From Thalassotalea eurytherma (GTDB taxonomy: Bacteria > Pseudomonadota > Gammaproteobacteria > Enterobacterales > Alteromonadaceae), in the NCBI RefSeq assembly GCF_030161415.1, contig NZ_BSSU01000005.1, forward strand, positions 124,001 through 188,000: a DNA stretch of 64,000 nt, written 5' to 3'. The stretch's first letter is position 1. The number at the start of each line of letters is the position of its first letter. Shown piece after piece: positions 47,918 through 57,561 of the stretch. Both the position numbers and the translations under genes were made by a program. The notes under the pieces were generated by a model. That model did not search any database. It saw nothing but the letters and a program-made list of their open reading frames with translations, and was not told the DNA's origin.

Positions 47918-48445
47918 ATGAATATTGAATTAATTGAATTGAGCATGTCAGAAGTATCAACCATGCTAATGACCCCTGTACTGATACTTATCGTGCTAAT
48001 GATGGCCTATGCACTGTTTGCCAGTGGACGCTTTATCGCACAGTTGGTCATTCGCCGACAAAATAATGTGAGTTACGTGCGCCAAATAGCTTCACTTGAA
48101 GGCAAAACCCTCAATGGCTACCCAATTCATAATTATTTTATTAATAACCCTACAGCGAGTGAAGACGAGCTTGAAGTTGTCGCGTTAAAAGAGTTAGAAA
48201 CACTGCGTATTGTGACACGTGTTGCGCCTATGCTGGGTTTGATCGCTACGATGATCCCTATGGGACCTGCGTTACAGGCTCTTGCTGACGGTAATATTCA
48301 AGGTATCAGCGAAAACCTTATTATCGCTTTTGCGGCTGTTATTTGGGGTTTAGTTATCTCGTCAATAACGTTTTGGCCAGCATCCGTTAAGAAGCGTTGG
48401 TGTGCAAACGAGCTCATTAACATTCGTAAGTTGAAAGAGGTTTAG
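47918..48445 (+). CDS. MotA/TolQ/ExbB-family proton channel protein
   Basis: A 175-aa inner-membrane protein with about three helices (near 14-36, 105-130 and 137-160); the block TRVAPMLGLIATMIPMGPAL is typical of TolQ/ExbB/MotA. ATG 47918 is chosen because GGAG lies 12 nt upstream; a TTG at 47900 in the same frame is unlikely. With the DUF2149 protein behind it, it resembles the HmuU/HmuV pair of Bacteroidetes heme operons. It probably energises the CobN-like membrane protein or the receptor. Confidence 0.82.
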   Translation: MNIELIELSMSEVSTMLMTPVLILIVLMMAYALFASGRFIAQLVIRRQNNVSYVRQIASLEGKTLNGYPIHNYFINNPTASEDELEVVALKELETLRIVTRVAPMLGLIATMIPMGPALQALADGNIQGISENLIIAFAAVIWGLVISSITFWPASVKKRWCANELINIRKLKEV

Positions 48446-48447
48446 TC

Positions 48448-48795
48448 GTGCGTTTTCTAGATGATGATGAAGAACTAAACCCAATTGTTAGCGCAGTCAA
48501 TTTAGTTGACGTTTTTCTTGTGATTATTGCTGCACTGATGATTGCCTTAGCGCAAAACCCCCTCAATGTCTTTAACGACGACGATGTGACCGTTGTGAAA
48601 AATGCCGGTAAGCCGAATATGGAAGTCATCGTTAAAAAAGGTAAAGAAATCAAACAATATAAATCAACTGGCGATATTGGTTCTGGTGAAGGTATGCGAG
48701 CTGGCGTGGCATATAAAATGGCAGATGGCAGCTTTGTTTATGTACCAGAAGATGGCCAAGATGATGGCGCTCAGCAACATAGTGAAGGGAAGTAA
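48448..48795 (+). CDS. DUF2149-family membrane protein
   Basis: A 115-aa protein with one N-terminal membrane helix (VNLVDVFLVIIAALMIALA, about 17-35) and a periplasmic tail, the layout of ExbD/TolR-like partners. The start is GTG with GAGG upstream, 2 bp after the ExbB-like stop. DUF2149 proteins are found next to ExbB-like and CobN-like genes. The function is not established; a gating partner of the ExbB-like channel is likely. Confidence 0.8.
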   Translation: MRFLDDDEELNPIVSAVNLVDVFLVIIAALMIALAQNPLNVFNDDDVTVVKNAGKPNMEVIVKKGKEIKQYKSTGDIGSGEGMRAGVAYKMADGSFVYVPEDGQDDGAQQHSEGK

Positions 48796-48797
48796 TC

Positions 48798-51700
48798 ATG
48801 CTAAAGCTTATCAAAGATAAATTAGCTACGAGTTTAATCAATCTAACGCCATACTTGATCACTATGTTGTTAAGCGTTGCGTTAATCTTAACAACATTTT
48901 GGGCAATGCTTGTTGTTAACTATGCTCAAGCACAAGCGCTTTCTGCCAAGCCCCAAGTTCTGTTAATGATGTCGTCTCATGCATCTAAGCCCAAAGGGGA
49001 ATTACTAAAAAGCTTAGCGAGCGAACAACCTTTTGATTTAGTTGTTTACTCAACCAAAGGTAAAGATGATGCGCAAATCGCCCAAGACTGGCAGTCTGCG
49101 TCTTTGATCTTACTGGACGGTATTAATCCGGCGCTGAGTAAGTTTATGTTCGCTAAACATCAGCCACTTTTAGCGCAGTTTCCCAATGTACCTGTTGTGT
49201 CTCTAGGTGACTTAGATAACGATGCAATGAACCAAGGCTTAGACGAGCAAAAGCAAACAGCCATTGGTAACTATTTTAACAATGCTGGTCGCTACAACTA
49301 TCAGCAAATGATGTACTACATTGCAAATAACGTGCTAGGTTTATCGTCGGAACAAGCCAAAACACCTTTTATTGTGCCCAATGTTGGCTTATACCATCCG
49401 CAATTTGAGGGTCAGGTAACGTCAAATGAACAGGCGTTTTTTGATTTTCTAGCACCCGAAGCCAATCAAGTTGTGATCGCTATTGGTATGCACCGAAGTG
49501 TTGTTGATTACGAACAACAACAAATTGTTGATGCGCTTATCAAAGGTATAGAAGGTAAAGGCGGTAAAGCGTTAGGCTTTTTCTTTGAAGGAAATGACGA
49601 AGCGTTAAATTACACCGACTTGTTAACTCATGAAAATGGTCAGTCTCGTGTTAATTTACTCATCAATTATCGGTCATTGCATTATGTTGAAAAGCGTCGT
49701 GGTGAGTTTGAAAAACTCGGTGTACCTGTTTTACATGCGTTGAATTACACTGAAGGTGATCAACAACAATTTGAAGCAGATCATGCAGGCGTATCGCCGT
49801 CATTAACACCGTTTTTCCTCGTCATGCCTGAAGACACGGGAAGTGCTGATCCAACCATAATTGCCGCTAATGAGAAAGGTGAAAAAGTAGCAATTGACTA
49901 CCAACTCAACGCATTTATTGAGCGTGCATACAATCATGCGTCTTTAGCACACATTGAAAATTCAGAGAAAAAGGTCGCAACCTTTATTTGGAATTACCCG
50001 CCAGGCGAAAAAAATATTGGTGCAGCTTTTTTAGACGTTCCTTCATCTATCGAACAAATTGCCATAGCAATGAAAGACAAAGGCTATTCGATAAATGTCA
50101 AAGATAGCGCTTATTTAATAGAGTCGGCGGGGAAATTACTTCGTCCCTATTATCGTGGCGAAGATGCTGAAGTACTGATTGAGCAAGACCTTGCTGAATA
50201 TATGACACTTCAAACTTACTTAGATTGGTTTAATGCCTTACCTGAAACTGTTACTAAGCCAATTGTTGAACGTTGGGGCAAGCCAGAAGACAGCGGTATG
50301 TTGCGTGAAACAGCAATCGATGGTCTGTTAACCAAAGCGTTTGTTATCCCGCGTATGAACCTAGGTAATATGATCGTGTTGCCACAAGGTGTGCGTGGGG
50401 AAACGCAAGAAGAGCATTCTTCACTTTATCACTCAACTAAAACGCCGATTAATCATAGTTATTTAGCTATCTATTTGTTTGCTCGCGAAGTATTTAAAAC
50501 CGATGCTTACATCCACTTAGGCACACATGGCTCGCAAGAGTGGTTAACAGGTAAAGAACGTGGTTTATCGGTATACGACGCACCAAGTTTAGCGATTGGC
50601 AATAAACCTGTGTTTTATCCGTATATTATCGATAACGTTGGTGAAGCAATGCAGGCCAAACGTCGTGGCCGTGCAACGATGATCAGCCATTTAACGCCAG
50701 GTTTTGCGAAAGCTGGCTTATATGTTGAAGTTGCTGATCTAAATGAAAAAATAGCAAGCTACATGATGTTAGAAGAAGGCCAAACGAAAGCAAATACAAA
50801 AGCGGAAATTGTTTCAATGGCAAACAGTTTGAATATGCTTAACGACCTTTCTATGACGGAAACTGAATTAATTAATGATTTTGACAATCAAATATCGCGC
50901 ATTCAAGATCACTTAAACGCGTTGGCTCAAATGAGCCAGCCATTAGGTATTCATATTTTTGGTAAGTTGCCAAAAGAAGCACATTTGTATTCAACCATGT
51001 TACAAATGTTAGGTGATGACTTTACAGAACGCGCTAAAACCTATGAGCAAGCCAATGGTTTAACGGTTCCTGCCGATCAGCAGTTTGACGAGCGCAACGT
51101 TAAAAAACTTGAAGCGTTAGACGGATTTCAATTAGTAAGTCGCTATGTAAACGAGCCAGAGTCGCTTGCAAATTTAGATGAGCAACTTACGCAAGACTTA
51201 ACATTAGCAAAAGCGTATTGGGACAACTTCCAAGGGATTGCTGAAATCAAAAACCTGCTGTTAGCGCTCGAAGCAAACTATATACCTGTCAGTTACGGTG
51301 GCGATCCTATTCGAAACCCAAATGCAGCGCCAACAGGTCGTAACTTAATCGGTTTTAACCCCGCAAAAGTGCCTTCTAAAGAAGCCTATGACGCTGGTGT
51401 CACATTAATGAATCAAACGATTGATGCTTATGTAGAAAAGCATGGTAAGTATCCTGACAAGTTAGCATTTTCATTGTGGTCACTAGAAACCATGCGTCAT
51501 CAAGGCGCCTTGGAAGCGCAAATTTTGCATGCCTTGGGACTTAAGCCTAAATGGAACCGCCAAGGTAACGTTGTAGATACCGAAGTGATCCCGATGAGCG
51601 AGTTAAACCGCCCTCGTATTGATGTCGTTATTTCGGCAACTGGTTTATACCGTGACGCCTTTCCAAATGTCATGCTGTGGCTTGCCAAAGCAATTGATAA

Positions 51701-52871
51701 AGTAGCTAAAATGAAGGAAGAGAATAACTTTGTTTATCGTCATGCCAATACATTAAAGCAAGAGCTACTTGATAAAGGAAAATCTGAAGAAGATGCAAAT
51801 TACTTATCGTCTATTCGTATTTTCTCAAATGAAACGGGTAATTACGGCACAGGCTTAGCGGCAAGCTCTTTAGCGTCTGATACGTGGGAAACTGACGATA
51901 AACTTGCTGACTTATACCTTGATCGCATGGGTTACGCTTTTGGTTATGATGAAAAGCGTTGGTCTGAAAATGTCGGTAATGCGCTCGGCGACGGTGAAGG
52001 CCTCTACAACAAGGTACTATCTGGCACAGACGGCGTAATATTTTCTCGTTCAACAAACTTATATGCATTAATGACCAACGATGACCCTTTCCAATACTTT
52101 GGTGGAATAGGGCTTGCTGTTCGTCATTTAGATGGTGCTACGCCTGAAATGTACGTTTCTAACCTGCGCAAGAAAGATCAAATTAAAACCCAAACCCTAG
52201 ATGAGTTCGTCAACCAAGAAATGCGTTCACGATATTTTCATCCTCGCTGGATTGAGGCGATGCAAGATTCTGGCTACGCAGGTGCAACGGCAATCTTAGA
52301 TCGTATGAATAATATGTGGGGCTGGGAAGTGATGACGCCAGAAGCTATTCGTGATGATCAGTGGCAAGAGTTCTTTGAAGTGTATGTTGAGGATAAATAT
52401 CAAATGGATATGCGTGAGTTTTTTGAACAGGCGAATCCAGAATCACTCGCACAAATTCTAGAGCGTATGCTTGAAGCTGTGCGTAAAGGCTATTGGCAAG
52501 CTGATGAAGAAACGTTGAAGAAAATGGTTGAAACTTATACTGAAGTAGCCGCTGAATTTGATGTTGCCAGCCAAAATGAAAAGTTCAATGAATATATGGA
52601 TGCAACGGCTGCTGGATTTGGTATGACACCATTATCACAGGCACTTGCTAATGCCATGGCAAATGCTCAAGCGGCATCGATGCCACAGATTCAACAAGTT
52701 CAGGGGCAAAAACTAGAAGAACAGGTACAAAGTCAAGAAGTCGATAATGACTACACTGCTGTTTACGTATTGATCGCTATATTCTTGCTTGGAGTTTTTC
52801 ACGATGTATTTAGAAAGCCTAAAGCTGTTGTTTGGTCTTTTAAACCGGTTGAAATGAAACGCGCGGCGTAA
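48798..52871 (+). CDS. Membrane-anchored CobN/BchH-like chelatase, HmuS-like
   Basis: A 1357-aa protein of the CobN/magnesium-chelatase H-subunit family, with an N-terminal membrane helix (about 18-45) and a C-terminal one (about 1318-1338, followed by FRKPK), so the catalytic body faces the periplasm. Conserved CobN blocks include HLGTHGSQEWLTGKERGLS, IDVVISATGLYRDAFPNVM and SGTDGVIFSRSTN. No ChlI/D or CobS/T partner is present, and the neighbours are a TonB receptor, an ExbB-like and a DUF2149 protein. That fits HmuS, the heme dechelatase of the hmu operon, rather than cobalt insertion in B12 synthesis. Confidence 0.85.
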   Translation: MLKLIKDKLATSLINLTPYLITMLLSVALILTTFWAMLVVNYAQAQALSAKPQVLLMMSSHASKPKGELLKSLASEQPFDLVVYSTKGKDDAQIAQDWQSASLILLDGINPALSKFMFAKHQPLLAQFPNVPVVSLGDLDNDAMNQGLDEQKQTAIGNYFNNAGRYNYQQMMYYIANNVLGLSSEQAKTPFIVPNVGLYHPQFEGQVTSNEQAFFDFLAPEANQVVIAIGMHRSVVDYEQQQIVDALIKGIEGKGGKALGFFFEGNDEALNYTDLLTHENGQSRVNLLINYRSLHYVEKRRGEFEKLGVPVLHALNYTEGDQQQFEADHAGVSPSLTPFFLVMPEDTGSADPTIIAANEKGEKVAIDYQLNAFIERAYNHASLAHIENSEKKVATFIWNYPPGEKNIGAAFLDVPSSIEQIAIAMKDKGYSINVKDSAYLIESAGKLLRPYYRGEDAEVLIEQDLAEYMTLQTYLDWFNALPETVTKPIVERWGKPEDSGMLRETAIDGLLTKAFVIPRMNLGNMIVLPQGVRGETQEEHSSLYHSTKTPINHSYLAIYLFAREVFKTDAYIHLGTHGSQEWLTGKERGLSVYDAPSLAIGNKPVFYPYIIDNVGEAMQAKRRGRATMISHLTPGFAKAGLYVEVADLNEKIASYMMLEEGQTKANTKAEIVSMANSLNMLNDLSMTETELINDFDNQISRIQDHLNALAQMSQPLGIHIFGKLPKEAHLYSTMLQMLGDDFTERAKTYEQANGLTVPADQQFDERNVKKLEALDGFQLVSRYVNEPESLANLDEQLTQDLTLAKAYWDNFQGIAEIKNLLLALEANYIPVSYGGDPIRNPNAAPTGRNLIGFNPAKVPSKEAYDAGVTLMNQTIDAYVEKHGKYPDKLAFSLWSLETMRHQGALEAQILHALGLKPKWNRQGNVVDTEVIPMSELNRPRIDVVISATGLYRDAFPNVMLWLAKAIDKVAKMKEENNFVYRHANTLKQELLDKGKSEEDANYLSSIRIFSNETGNYGTGLAASSLASDTWETDDKLADLYLDRMGYAFGYDEKRWSENVGNALGDGEGLYNKVLSGTDGVIFSRSTNLYALMTNDDPFQYFGGIGLAVRHLDGATPEMYVSNLRKKDQIKTQTLDEFVNQEMRSRYFHPRWIEAMQDSGYAGATAILDRMNNMWGWEVMTPEAIRDDQWQEFFEVYVEDKYQMDMREFFEQANPESLAQILERMLEAVRKGYWQADEETLKKMVETYTEVAAEFDVASQNEKFNEYMDATAAGFGMTPLSQALANAMANAQAASMPQIQQVQGQKLEEQVQSQEVDNDYTAVYVLIAIFLLGVFHDVFRKPKAVVWSFKPVEMKRAA

Positions 52872-52932
52872 TTGTTAGCGCTATTTGTAAAAAATCACTT
52901 CTCTGTGATCGAGCCATAATGGTTCATGTTTT

Positions 52933-52962
52933 AGGCGATAGTTATGCTATCGCCTTTTTTTT
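52933..52962 (+). terminator. Terminator of the CobN-like operon
   Basis: A perfect 9-bp stem AGGCGATAG/CTATCGCCT (52933-52941 with 52947-52955, 5-nt loop) followed by a run of T to 52962. Confidence 0.93.
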
Positions 52963-53069
52963 GGATTTTTTCTAGCTTATAACAACTAATACTAGTTAAC
53001 AGGCAATATTTACGTAAACTAGAGATTATTAGTATTGCGTTATGAAATCATTAGGTAAGGGCAAAATAG

Positions 53070-53957
53070 ATGGCAAAAATAGAACAAGTAGCCGTGGTTG
53101 GCGGCACACATGGAAACGAATTTAGTGGCATTTACTTGTTAAAAAAGTGGAACAAACGACCTGAATATCTCGAAAGAGAGGGATTAACTATTCATACGTT
53201 ATTTGCCAATACGAAGGCACACGAAGAGAATAAACGCTATATCGATTGTGATTTAAACCGTCAGTTCATTTCAACAAGCCTTGCTGACAATTCGTTAACT
53301 AATTATGAGCAAAGTCGTGCTAAGGCAATAAACGCAGAGCTGGGCCCAAAAGGTGATGCAAAAAGTGATTTTATTATCGACTTGCATAACACCACATCAA
53401 ACATGGGACCCACGTTGATTTTGTTGCAATCAGACCTATTTAATCGCCAACTAGGCGCTTATGTACTGGCTAAAATGCCAGAAGCCGTCATCGTTTTTGA
53501 AGACCAAGTGAGCCTTGAAGAACATTACTTCTTAGCGTCAGTTGCTGCTCAAGGCGTGATTGTCGAAATTGGTCCACAACCTCAGTCGGTAGTGCGTCAA
53601 GATGTACTTGATTATATGGAAGCAATGACTCAACACATTCTCGATTTTGTTGTGTTATTTAATAAAGATGAAGTGACAAGCTTGCCTGAAAGTTATCAAG
53701 CATATCGTTATATCGAAAGCTTGAAACTACCTGAAGACGAACATGGTGAACGCATTGGTATGGTTCATAAAAATGTTCAAGATCAAGATTTTAAGGTACT
53801 TACAAAGGGAGACCCTATTTTTACTTTATTTGACGGTGGTGAAATTTGTTATCAGGGCGATTATGAAGCCTATCCTCATTTTATCAATGAAGCAGCCTAC
53901 TATGACAATAACTTAGCGATGTCGTTAGCAAAAAAAGTCTCAATGCTAACGAAATAG
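53070..53957 (+). CDS. Aspartoacylase (AstE/AspA family zinc deacylase)
   Basis: A 295-aa M14-like zinc hydrolase. The zinc-binding motif GGTHGNE gives His14 and Glu17, and the third ligand is the His of IIDLHNTTSNMG. DCDLNRQF is the substrate-binding arginine motif. The length and the C-terminal barrel match aspartoacylase, which splits N-acetylaspartate into acetate and aspartate, more than succinylglutamate desuccinylase (AstE). AAGGG lies 8 nt before the ATG. It stands alone between two terminated units. Confidence 0.88.
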   Translation: MAKIEQVAVVGGTHGNEFSGIYLLKKWNKRPEYLEREGLTIHTLFANTKAHEENKRYIDCDLNRQFISTSLADNSLTNYEQSRAKAINAELGPKGDAKSDFIIDLHNTTSNMGPTLILLQSDLFNRQLGAYVLAKMPEAVIVFEDQVSLEEHYFLASVAAQGVIVEIGPQPQSVVRQDVLDYMEAMTQHILDFVVLFNKDEVTSLPESYQAYRYIESLKLPEDEHGERIGMVHKNVQDQDFKVLTKGDPIFTLFDGGEICYQGDYEAYPHFINEAAYYDNNLAMSLAKKVSMLTK

Positions 53958-54039
53958 TCGATGGTTATTTACGGTAAAATAACAGCTTGCTGTAAATAAA
54001 TGAACTACACTTATAAGAGCGCTAATGTTGGAGGAACTT

Positions 54040-54240
54040 ATGGATGTAGCATCATATCGACGATTAAATGAGCTCGTTACAAAATTCTCGAAGAATAGGC
54101 ATAACGAGCATGAGTATATGGAAATACATCACATACTTGATGACGCAATAACGCGTATTGAAGAGATTGAGTTAACGGAAGTCTCGTATAACGATGACTT
54201 TCAAATAGAGCTTGAAAGAGAGCTAGCAAAAGCCAAATAA
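54040..54240 (+). CDS. Small acidic helical protein of unknown function
   Basis: A 66-aa protein with a highly charged, helix-forming sequence and no cysteines or membrane segments. GGAGG lies 5 nt before ATG 54040, which decides the start over the in-frame ATG at 54025. No family recognised. The last codons and the stop lie inside the left arm of its terminator. Confidence 0.7.
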   Translation: MDVASYRRLNELVTKFSKNRHNEHEYMEIHHILDDAITRIEEIELTEVSYNDDFQIELERELAKAK

Positions 54241-54266
54241 CGCAACGCGCATTATTTGGCTTTTTT
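54231..54266 (+). terminator. Terminator overlapping a stop codon
   Basis: AGCCAAATAA (54231-54240, including the TAA stop of the 66-aa gene) pairs perfectly with TTATTTGGCT (54252-54261), followed by T's to 54266. Confidence 0.9.
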
Positions 54267-54277
54267 ATTTAAGTATC

Positions 54278-55510
54278 TTATTCGTCTGCTTCTTTTGGGA
54301 GAACTAAGTTCAGGACAATAGCGACGACACCACATAAGCTAATACCTTGAAGGCTCCATTCTCCGCTACCAACCATCATACCGCCAATACCAAACACTAA
54401 TGTTGTCGACACGATAATAAGGTTACGTTGCTCTGATAGGTCGACTTGATCTTTAACTAATAAATTCATCCCTACGCTAGCGATAGAGCCAAATAGTAAG
54501 GTTAAAATACCACCCATTACTGGAGCAGGAATGGTTTGTAAGCTCACGCCAAATTTGCCAATAAATGCTAAACAGATAGCGGCGATAGCGGCAAAAATCA
54601 TAATGACCGGATTAAACATTTTGGTGAACATCACGGCGCCAGTCACTTCTGAATACGTTGTATTTGGTGGTCCACCGAACATAGACGCTAGCGAAGTTGC
54701 AATACCATCGCCAAACAAGGTGCGATGTAGGCCTGGCTTTTTAAAATAGTCTTTACCGGTAACGTTACTTATGGCAAGTAGGTCACCTACGTGCTCAATA
54801 GCCGGTGCTATCGCAACCGGGATCATAAATAAAATTGCAGGTAGGCTAAATTCAGGCGTTATAAAATTTGGCACAGCAAACCATTGTGCTTGACTAACGA
54901 TCTCAGTATTCACCATGCCCATGAAATAAGCGGCAATGTAACCAATAAAAACACCAGACATGATAGGCACGAGTCTAAATATTCCACGACCTAAACTTGC
55001 CACGGCTAAGGTTGTTAATAGTGAAATCATTGAAACAATAATGGCTTGTTCATAAGGAAAAAGTTGAGCCGAACCATCACCAGCCTTACCCATCGCCATG
55101 TTTACGGCAACGGGAGCAAGGCTTAAACCAATAACCATAATGATTGGGGCAACCACAACCGGTGGTAATAGTTTTTGCAGAAAGTGAGTACCTCGAAATT
55201 TTACGGTAATTGCCAAAACCATATAAACAATACCGGCAACAAAAAGAGCGCCCATAGTTTGTGGCATGCCGAAGTGTTGAACCGAATAAGTAATAGGTGC
55301 AGCAAAAGCGAAAGAGGATGCTAAAAATATAGGCACGGTATTCTTTGTAACGAAATGGAACGCTAACGTACCTATACCCGCGGTAAATAAAGCAACGCTT
55401 GGATCTAAGCCTGTAATAAGTGGCATTAAAACTAACGCACCAAAAGCGACAAAGAGCATTTGCAAACCTGCAATTGCATTTTTAATAGTAATATCTTGAT
55501 TGTTAAACAT
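54278..55510 (-). CDS. uraA: Uracil permease UraA (NCS2 family)
   Basis: A 410-aa uracil:proton symporter with about 14 membrane segments. The family blocks near TM3 (ASSFAFAAPITY) and TM8-TM10 (PAIEHVGDLLAISN, GGPPNTTYSEVTGA) are present. It lies behind upp in the same direction, so import and the conversion of uracil to UMP are encoded together. A hairpin between them could lower uraA expression relative to upp. Confidence 0.93.
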   Translation of the reverse strand: MFNNQDITIKNAIAGLQMLFVAFGALVLMPLITGLDPSVALFTAGIGTLAFHFVTKNTVPIFLASSFAFAAPITYSVQHFGMPQTMGALFVAGIVYMVLAITVKFRGTHFLQKLLPPVVVAPIIMVIGLSLAPVAVNMAMGKAGDGSAQLFPYEQAIIVSMISLLTTLAVASLGRGIFRLVPIMSGVFIGYIAAYFMGMVNTEIVSQAQWFAVPNFITPEFSLPAILFMIPVAIAPAIEHVGDLLAISNVTGKDYFKKPGLHRTLFGDGIATSLASMFGGPPNTTYSEVTGAVMFTKMFNPVIMIFAAIAAICLAFIGKFGVSLQTIPAPVMGGILTLLFGSIASVGMNLLVKDQVDLSEQRNLIIVSTTLVFGIGGMMVGSGEWSLQGISLCGVVAIVLNLVLPKEADE

Positions 55511-55536
55511 ACTGCGCCTTTAACAAAGTGTTAAAC

Positions 55537-55566
55537 AATAAAAAGCCTAAGTGGATACTTAGGCTT
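55537..55566 (-). terminator. Hairpin between upp and uraA
   Basis: AAGCCTAAGT (55543-55552) and ACTTAGGCTT (55557-55566) form a perfect 10-bp stem with loop GGAT. On the minus strand it is followed by a T-rich stretch. It can act as a full or partial terminator after upp. Confidence 0.85.
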
Positions 55567-55584
55567 GTTGATAATAAAAGAGGG

Positions 55585-56211
55585 TTATTGCGTGCCGAAA
55601 ATTTTATCGCCAGCGTCTCCTAATCCAGGAATGATGTAGCCGTTTTCATTAAGGTGGCTATCAATTGCTGCGGTATAAATTTCAACATCAGGGTGTGCCT
55701 TTTGCATTTTTTCTAAACCTTCTGGCGCTGCGACGAGTACTAACGCTTTAATATTTTTACAGCCAGCTTCTTTTAGAATGTCGATTGTGGCGACCATTGA
55801 GCCACCTGTAGCAAGCATAGGGTCAACAACAAGCGCTAAACGATCTTCTATGTTAGAGGTTAGCTTTTGGAAATAGGTGACGGGCTCCAAGGTTTCTTCA
55901 TCGCGATATAAACCAACAACGCTCACTCGAGCACTTGGAATGAGTTCTAACACACCATCTAGCATACCAATACCTGCTCGAAGAATAGGTACAACGGTAA
56001 CTTTTTTACCTTTAATACGCTGACCTTCGATGTCACCATTCCAACCAGCAAACTGGTAATTCTCAACTTCTAAATGTTTAGTTGCTTCATAAGTTAATAA
56101 ACAACCTACTTCAGCCGCTAGTTGGCGAAAGTCGCGAGTGCTTAGCTTTTCAGCACGCATTAAACTGATTTTATGTTTAACCAAAGGATGATTAATTTCG
56201 TGAATTGCCAT
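55585..56211 (-). CDS. upp: Uracil phosphoribosyltransferase
   Basis: A 208-aa enzyme, the same length as in E. coli, that makes UMP from uracil and PRPP. The PRPP-binding loop is [12 protein letters not shown], and the uracil-binding tail has [19 protein letters not shown] 56211 is preferred because AAGGAG lies 6 nt upstream; an in-frame ATG at 56244 would add 11 unconserved residues. Confidence 0.96.
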   Translation of the reverse strand: MAIHEINHPLVKHKISLMRAEKLSTRDFRQLAAEVGCLLTYEATKHLEVENYQFAGWNGDIEGQRIKGKKVTVVPILRAGIGMLDGVLELIPSARVSVVGLYRDEETLEPVTYFQKLTSNIEDRLALVVDPMLATGGSMVATIDILKEAGCKNIKALVLVAAPEGLEKMQKAHPDVEIYTAAIDSHLNENGYIIPGLGDAGDKIFGTQ

Positions 56212-56342
56212 GCTAAGCTCCTTATCTGCTCTTGTTCTCGACACAAACAGCGAGATGTTAGCACACTCGTTATGTTTGCTCGTAAGTGATTGTGTTTTTG
56301 TTGTGATTAATTGTAGCTTACGTGTGATAGATCAAAGCTTAT

Positions 56343-56594
56343 TTATTTAGCGAACGCTTTGTTACCTATGATTTTTAATGCTGGCGTTCCTCTAACTAAA
56401 GCGTCACGAGCAAATTGCGTGTTGCACTGGGGGCAAATACCTTCAGTTGACGTATAGTCTTTCGTAATGCGTTCTTTAAAGCATTTAATTAACGCACCTT
56501 TGCCGCCTTTTTTATACTGAAAAAGTTGTTGCCGACATTTTTGACAATAGATATCGACTGATTTTTCTGGGGCTTTTTTGTTCGGTTTTGCCAT
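56343..56594 (-). CDS. Small zinc-ribbon-like protein of unknown function
   Basis: An 83-aa basic protein with two CxxC pairs (CQKC near residue 17 and CPQC near residue 54), which probably hold one zinc. No membrane segment. It may bind nucleic acid or protein; I do not recognise the family. It lies alone between upp and the divergent GST gene. Confidence 0.7.
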   Translation of the reverse strand: MAKPNKKAPEKSVDIYCQKCRQQLFQYKKGGKGALIKCFKERITKDYTSTEGICPQCNTQFARDALVRGTPALKIIGNKAFAK

Positions 56595-56672
56595 AAGTTA
56601 TGATACAAAAGCACAATTGATAATTGCTATTCTACTAGTGAACGCGTTACACGCAATAATAAGGAGTAATTA

Positions 56673-57275
56673 GTGGCGAAGATATATGGAGATAGAAAAT
56701 CAGGCAATTGCTATAAGCTTGAGTTACTTTGCGAGCTACTTAAACTTGATTATCAATGGCAAGACGTTGATATTTTGGCGGGAGAAAGCCAAAAACCTGA
56801 GTTTTTAGCTAAAAATCCAAACGGTAAAATCCCTTTATATGTTGACGAAGATGGTTGGTGTTTGAGTGAGTCGAATGCCATCTTGAACTATTTGGCAACA
56901 GGAAGTGACTTTTTGCCGCGAGATGGCAAATCATTAGCTAAAGTTCAGCAATGGCAATTTTTTGAGCAGTATTCTCATGAGCCCTACATTGCTGTCGCGC
57001 GTTATATCAATTTGTATTTGGGCTTACCTGATGAGCGTCGTGAAGAGTATGTATCAAAACACCAAGGCTGTTACAAAGCATTGTCGGTGATGGAGCAGCA
57101 ACTGGCAAAGACGCCTTTTTTAGTGGGGCAACATTGCACGGTTGCGGATATCTCTTTGTATGCCTATAGTCATGTTGCCGAGCAAGGGGGCTTTGATCTA
57201 TCAAATTATCCAAACATTACGACTTGGTTTAAACGAATAGAATCTCTTGAAGGCTATGTGGAGATGAAAAGCTAA
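56673..57275 (+). CDS. Glutathione S-transferase family protein
   Basis: A 200-aa cytosolic GST: N-terminal thioredoxin-like domain (about 1-78, with NPNGKIPLYVDED and LSESNAILNYLA forming the glutathione site) and C-terminal helical domain (VADISLYAYSHVA, an N-capping motif). The start is GTG, 8 nt after AAGGAG. The substrate is unknown. The next two genes follow closely in the same direction and may form an operon. Confidence 0.9.
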   Translation: MAKIYGDRKSGNCYKLELLCELLKLDYQWQDVDILAGESQKPEFLAKNPNGKIPLYVDEDGWCLSESNAILNYLATGSDFLPRDGKSLAKVQQWQFFEQYSHEPYIAVARYINLYLGLPDERREEYVSKHQGCYKALSVMEQQLAKTPFLVGQHCTVADISLYAYSHVAEQGGFDLSNYPNITTWFKRIESLEGYVEMKS

Positions 57276-57296
57276 GGTAGCGTTAAGGAGCAAATA

Positions 57297-57551
57297 ATGG
57301 GGAAGTTCTGCCAAAGTTGTGGTATGCCAATGGATAAAGATCCAGGTCACGGCGGTACAGAAAAAGATGACGTTAAATCAACATTATATTGTAGTTACTG
57401 TTATCTTGATGGCGAGTTTACTCAAAGCGACTTTACTGCTCAGCAGAAGCAAGTATTTTGTATAGAAAAAATGAAAGAGCAAGGGTGGCCAGGTTGGCTA
57501 GCTTGGCTTTTTACTCGTAATATTCCAAAATTAAAACGATGGCAAAAATAA
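57297..57551 (+). CDS. Putative zinc-ribbon protein
   Basis: An 84-aa protein. The start FCQSCGMPM and the later CSYCYLDGEF give two cysteine pairs of a short zinc ribbon. The tail is aromatic and basic. This resembles the small 'putative zinc ribbon' family common in bacteria, which has no known function. GGAG is at the right distance before the ATG. Confidence 0.82.
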   Translation: MGKFCQSCGMPMDKDPGHGGTEKDDVKSTLYCSYCYLDGEFTQSDFTAQQKQVFCIEKMKEQGWPGWLAWLFTRNIPKLKRWQK

Positions 57552-57561
57552 AGGAGCCTGA

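Noticed and set aside
48798-52871. Cobaltochelatase CobN for B12 synthesis
   Set aside because: No other cobalamin genes, no CobS/CobT partner, two membrane anchors and a Fur-linked TonB receptor favour a heme-related HmuS-like role.
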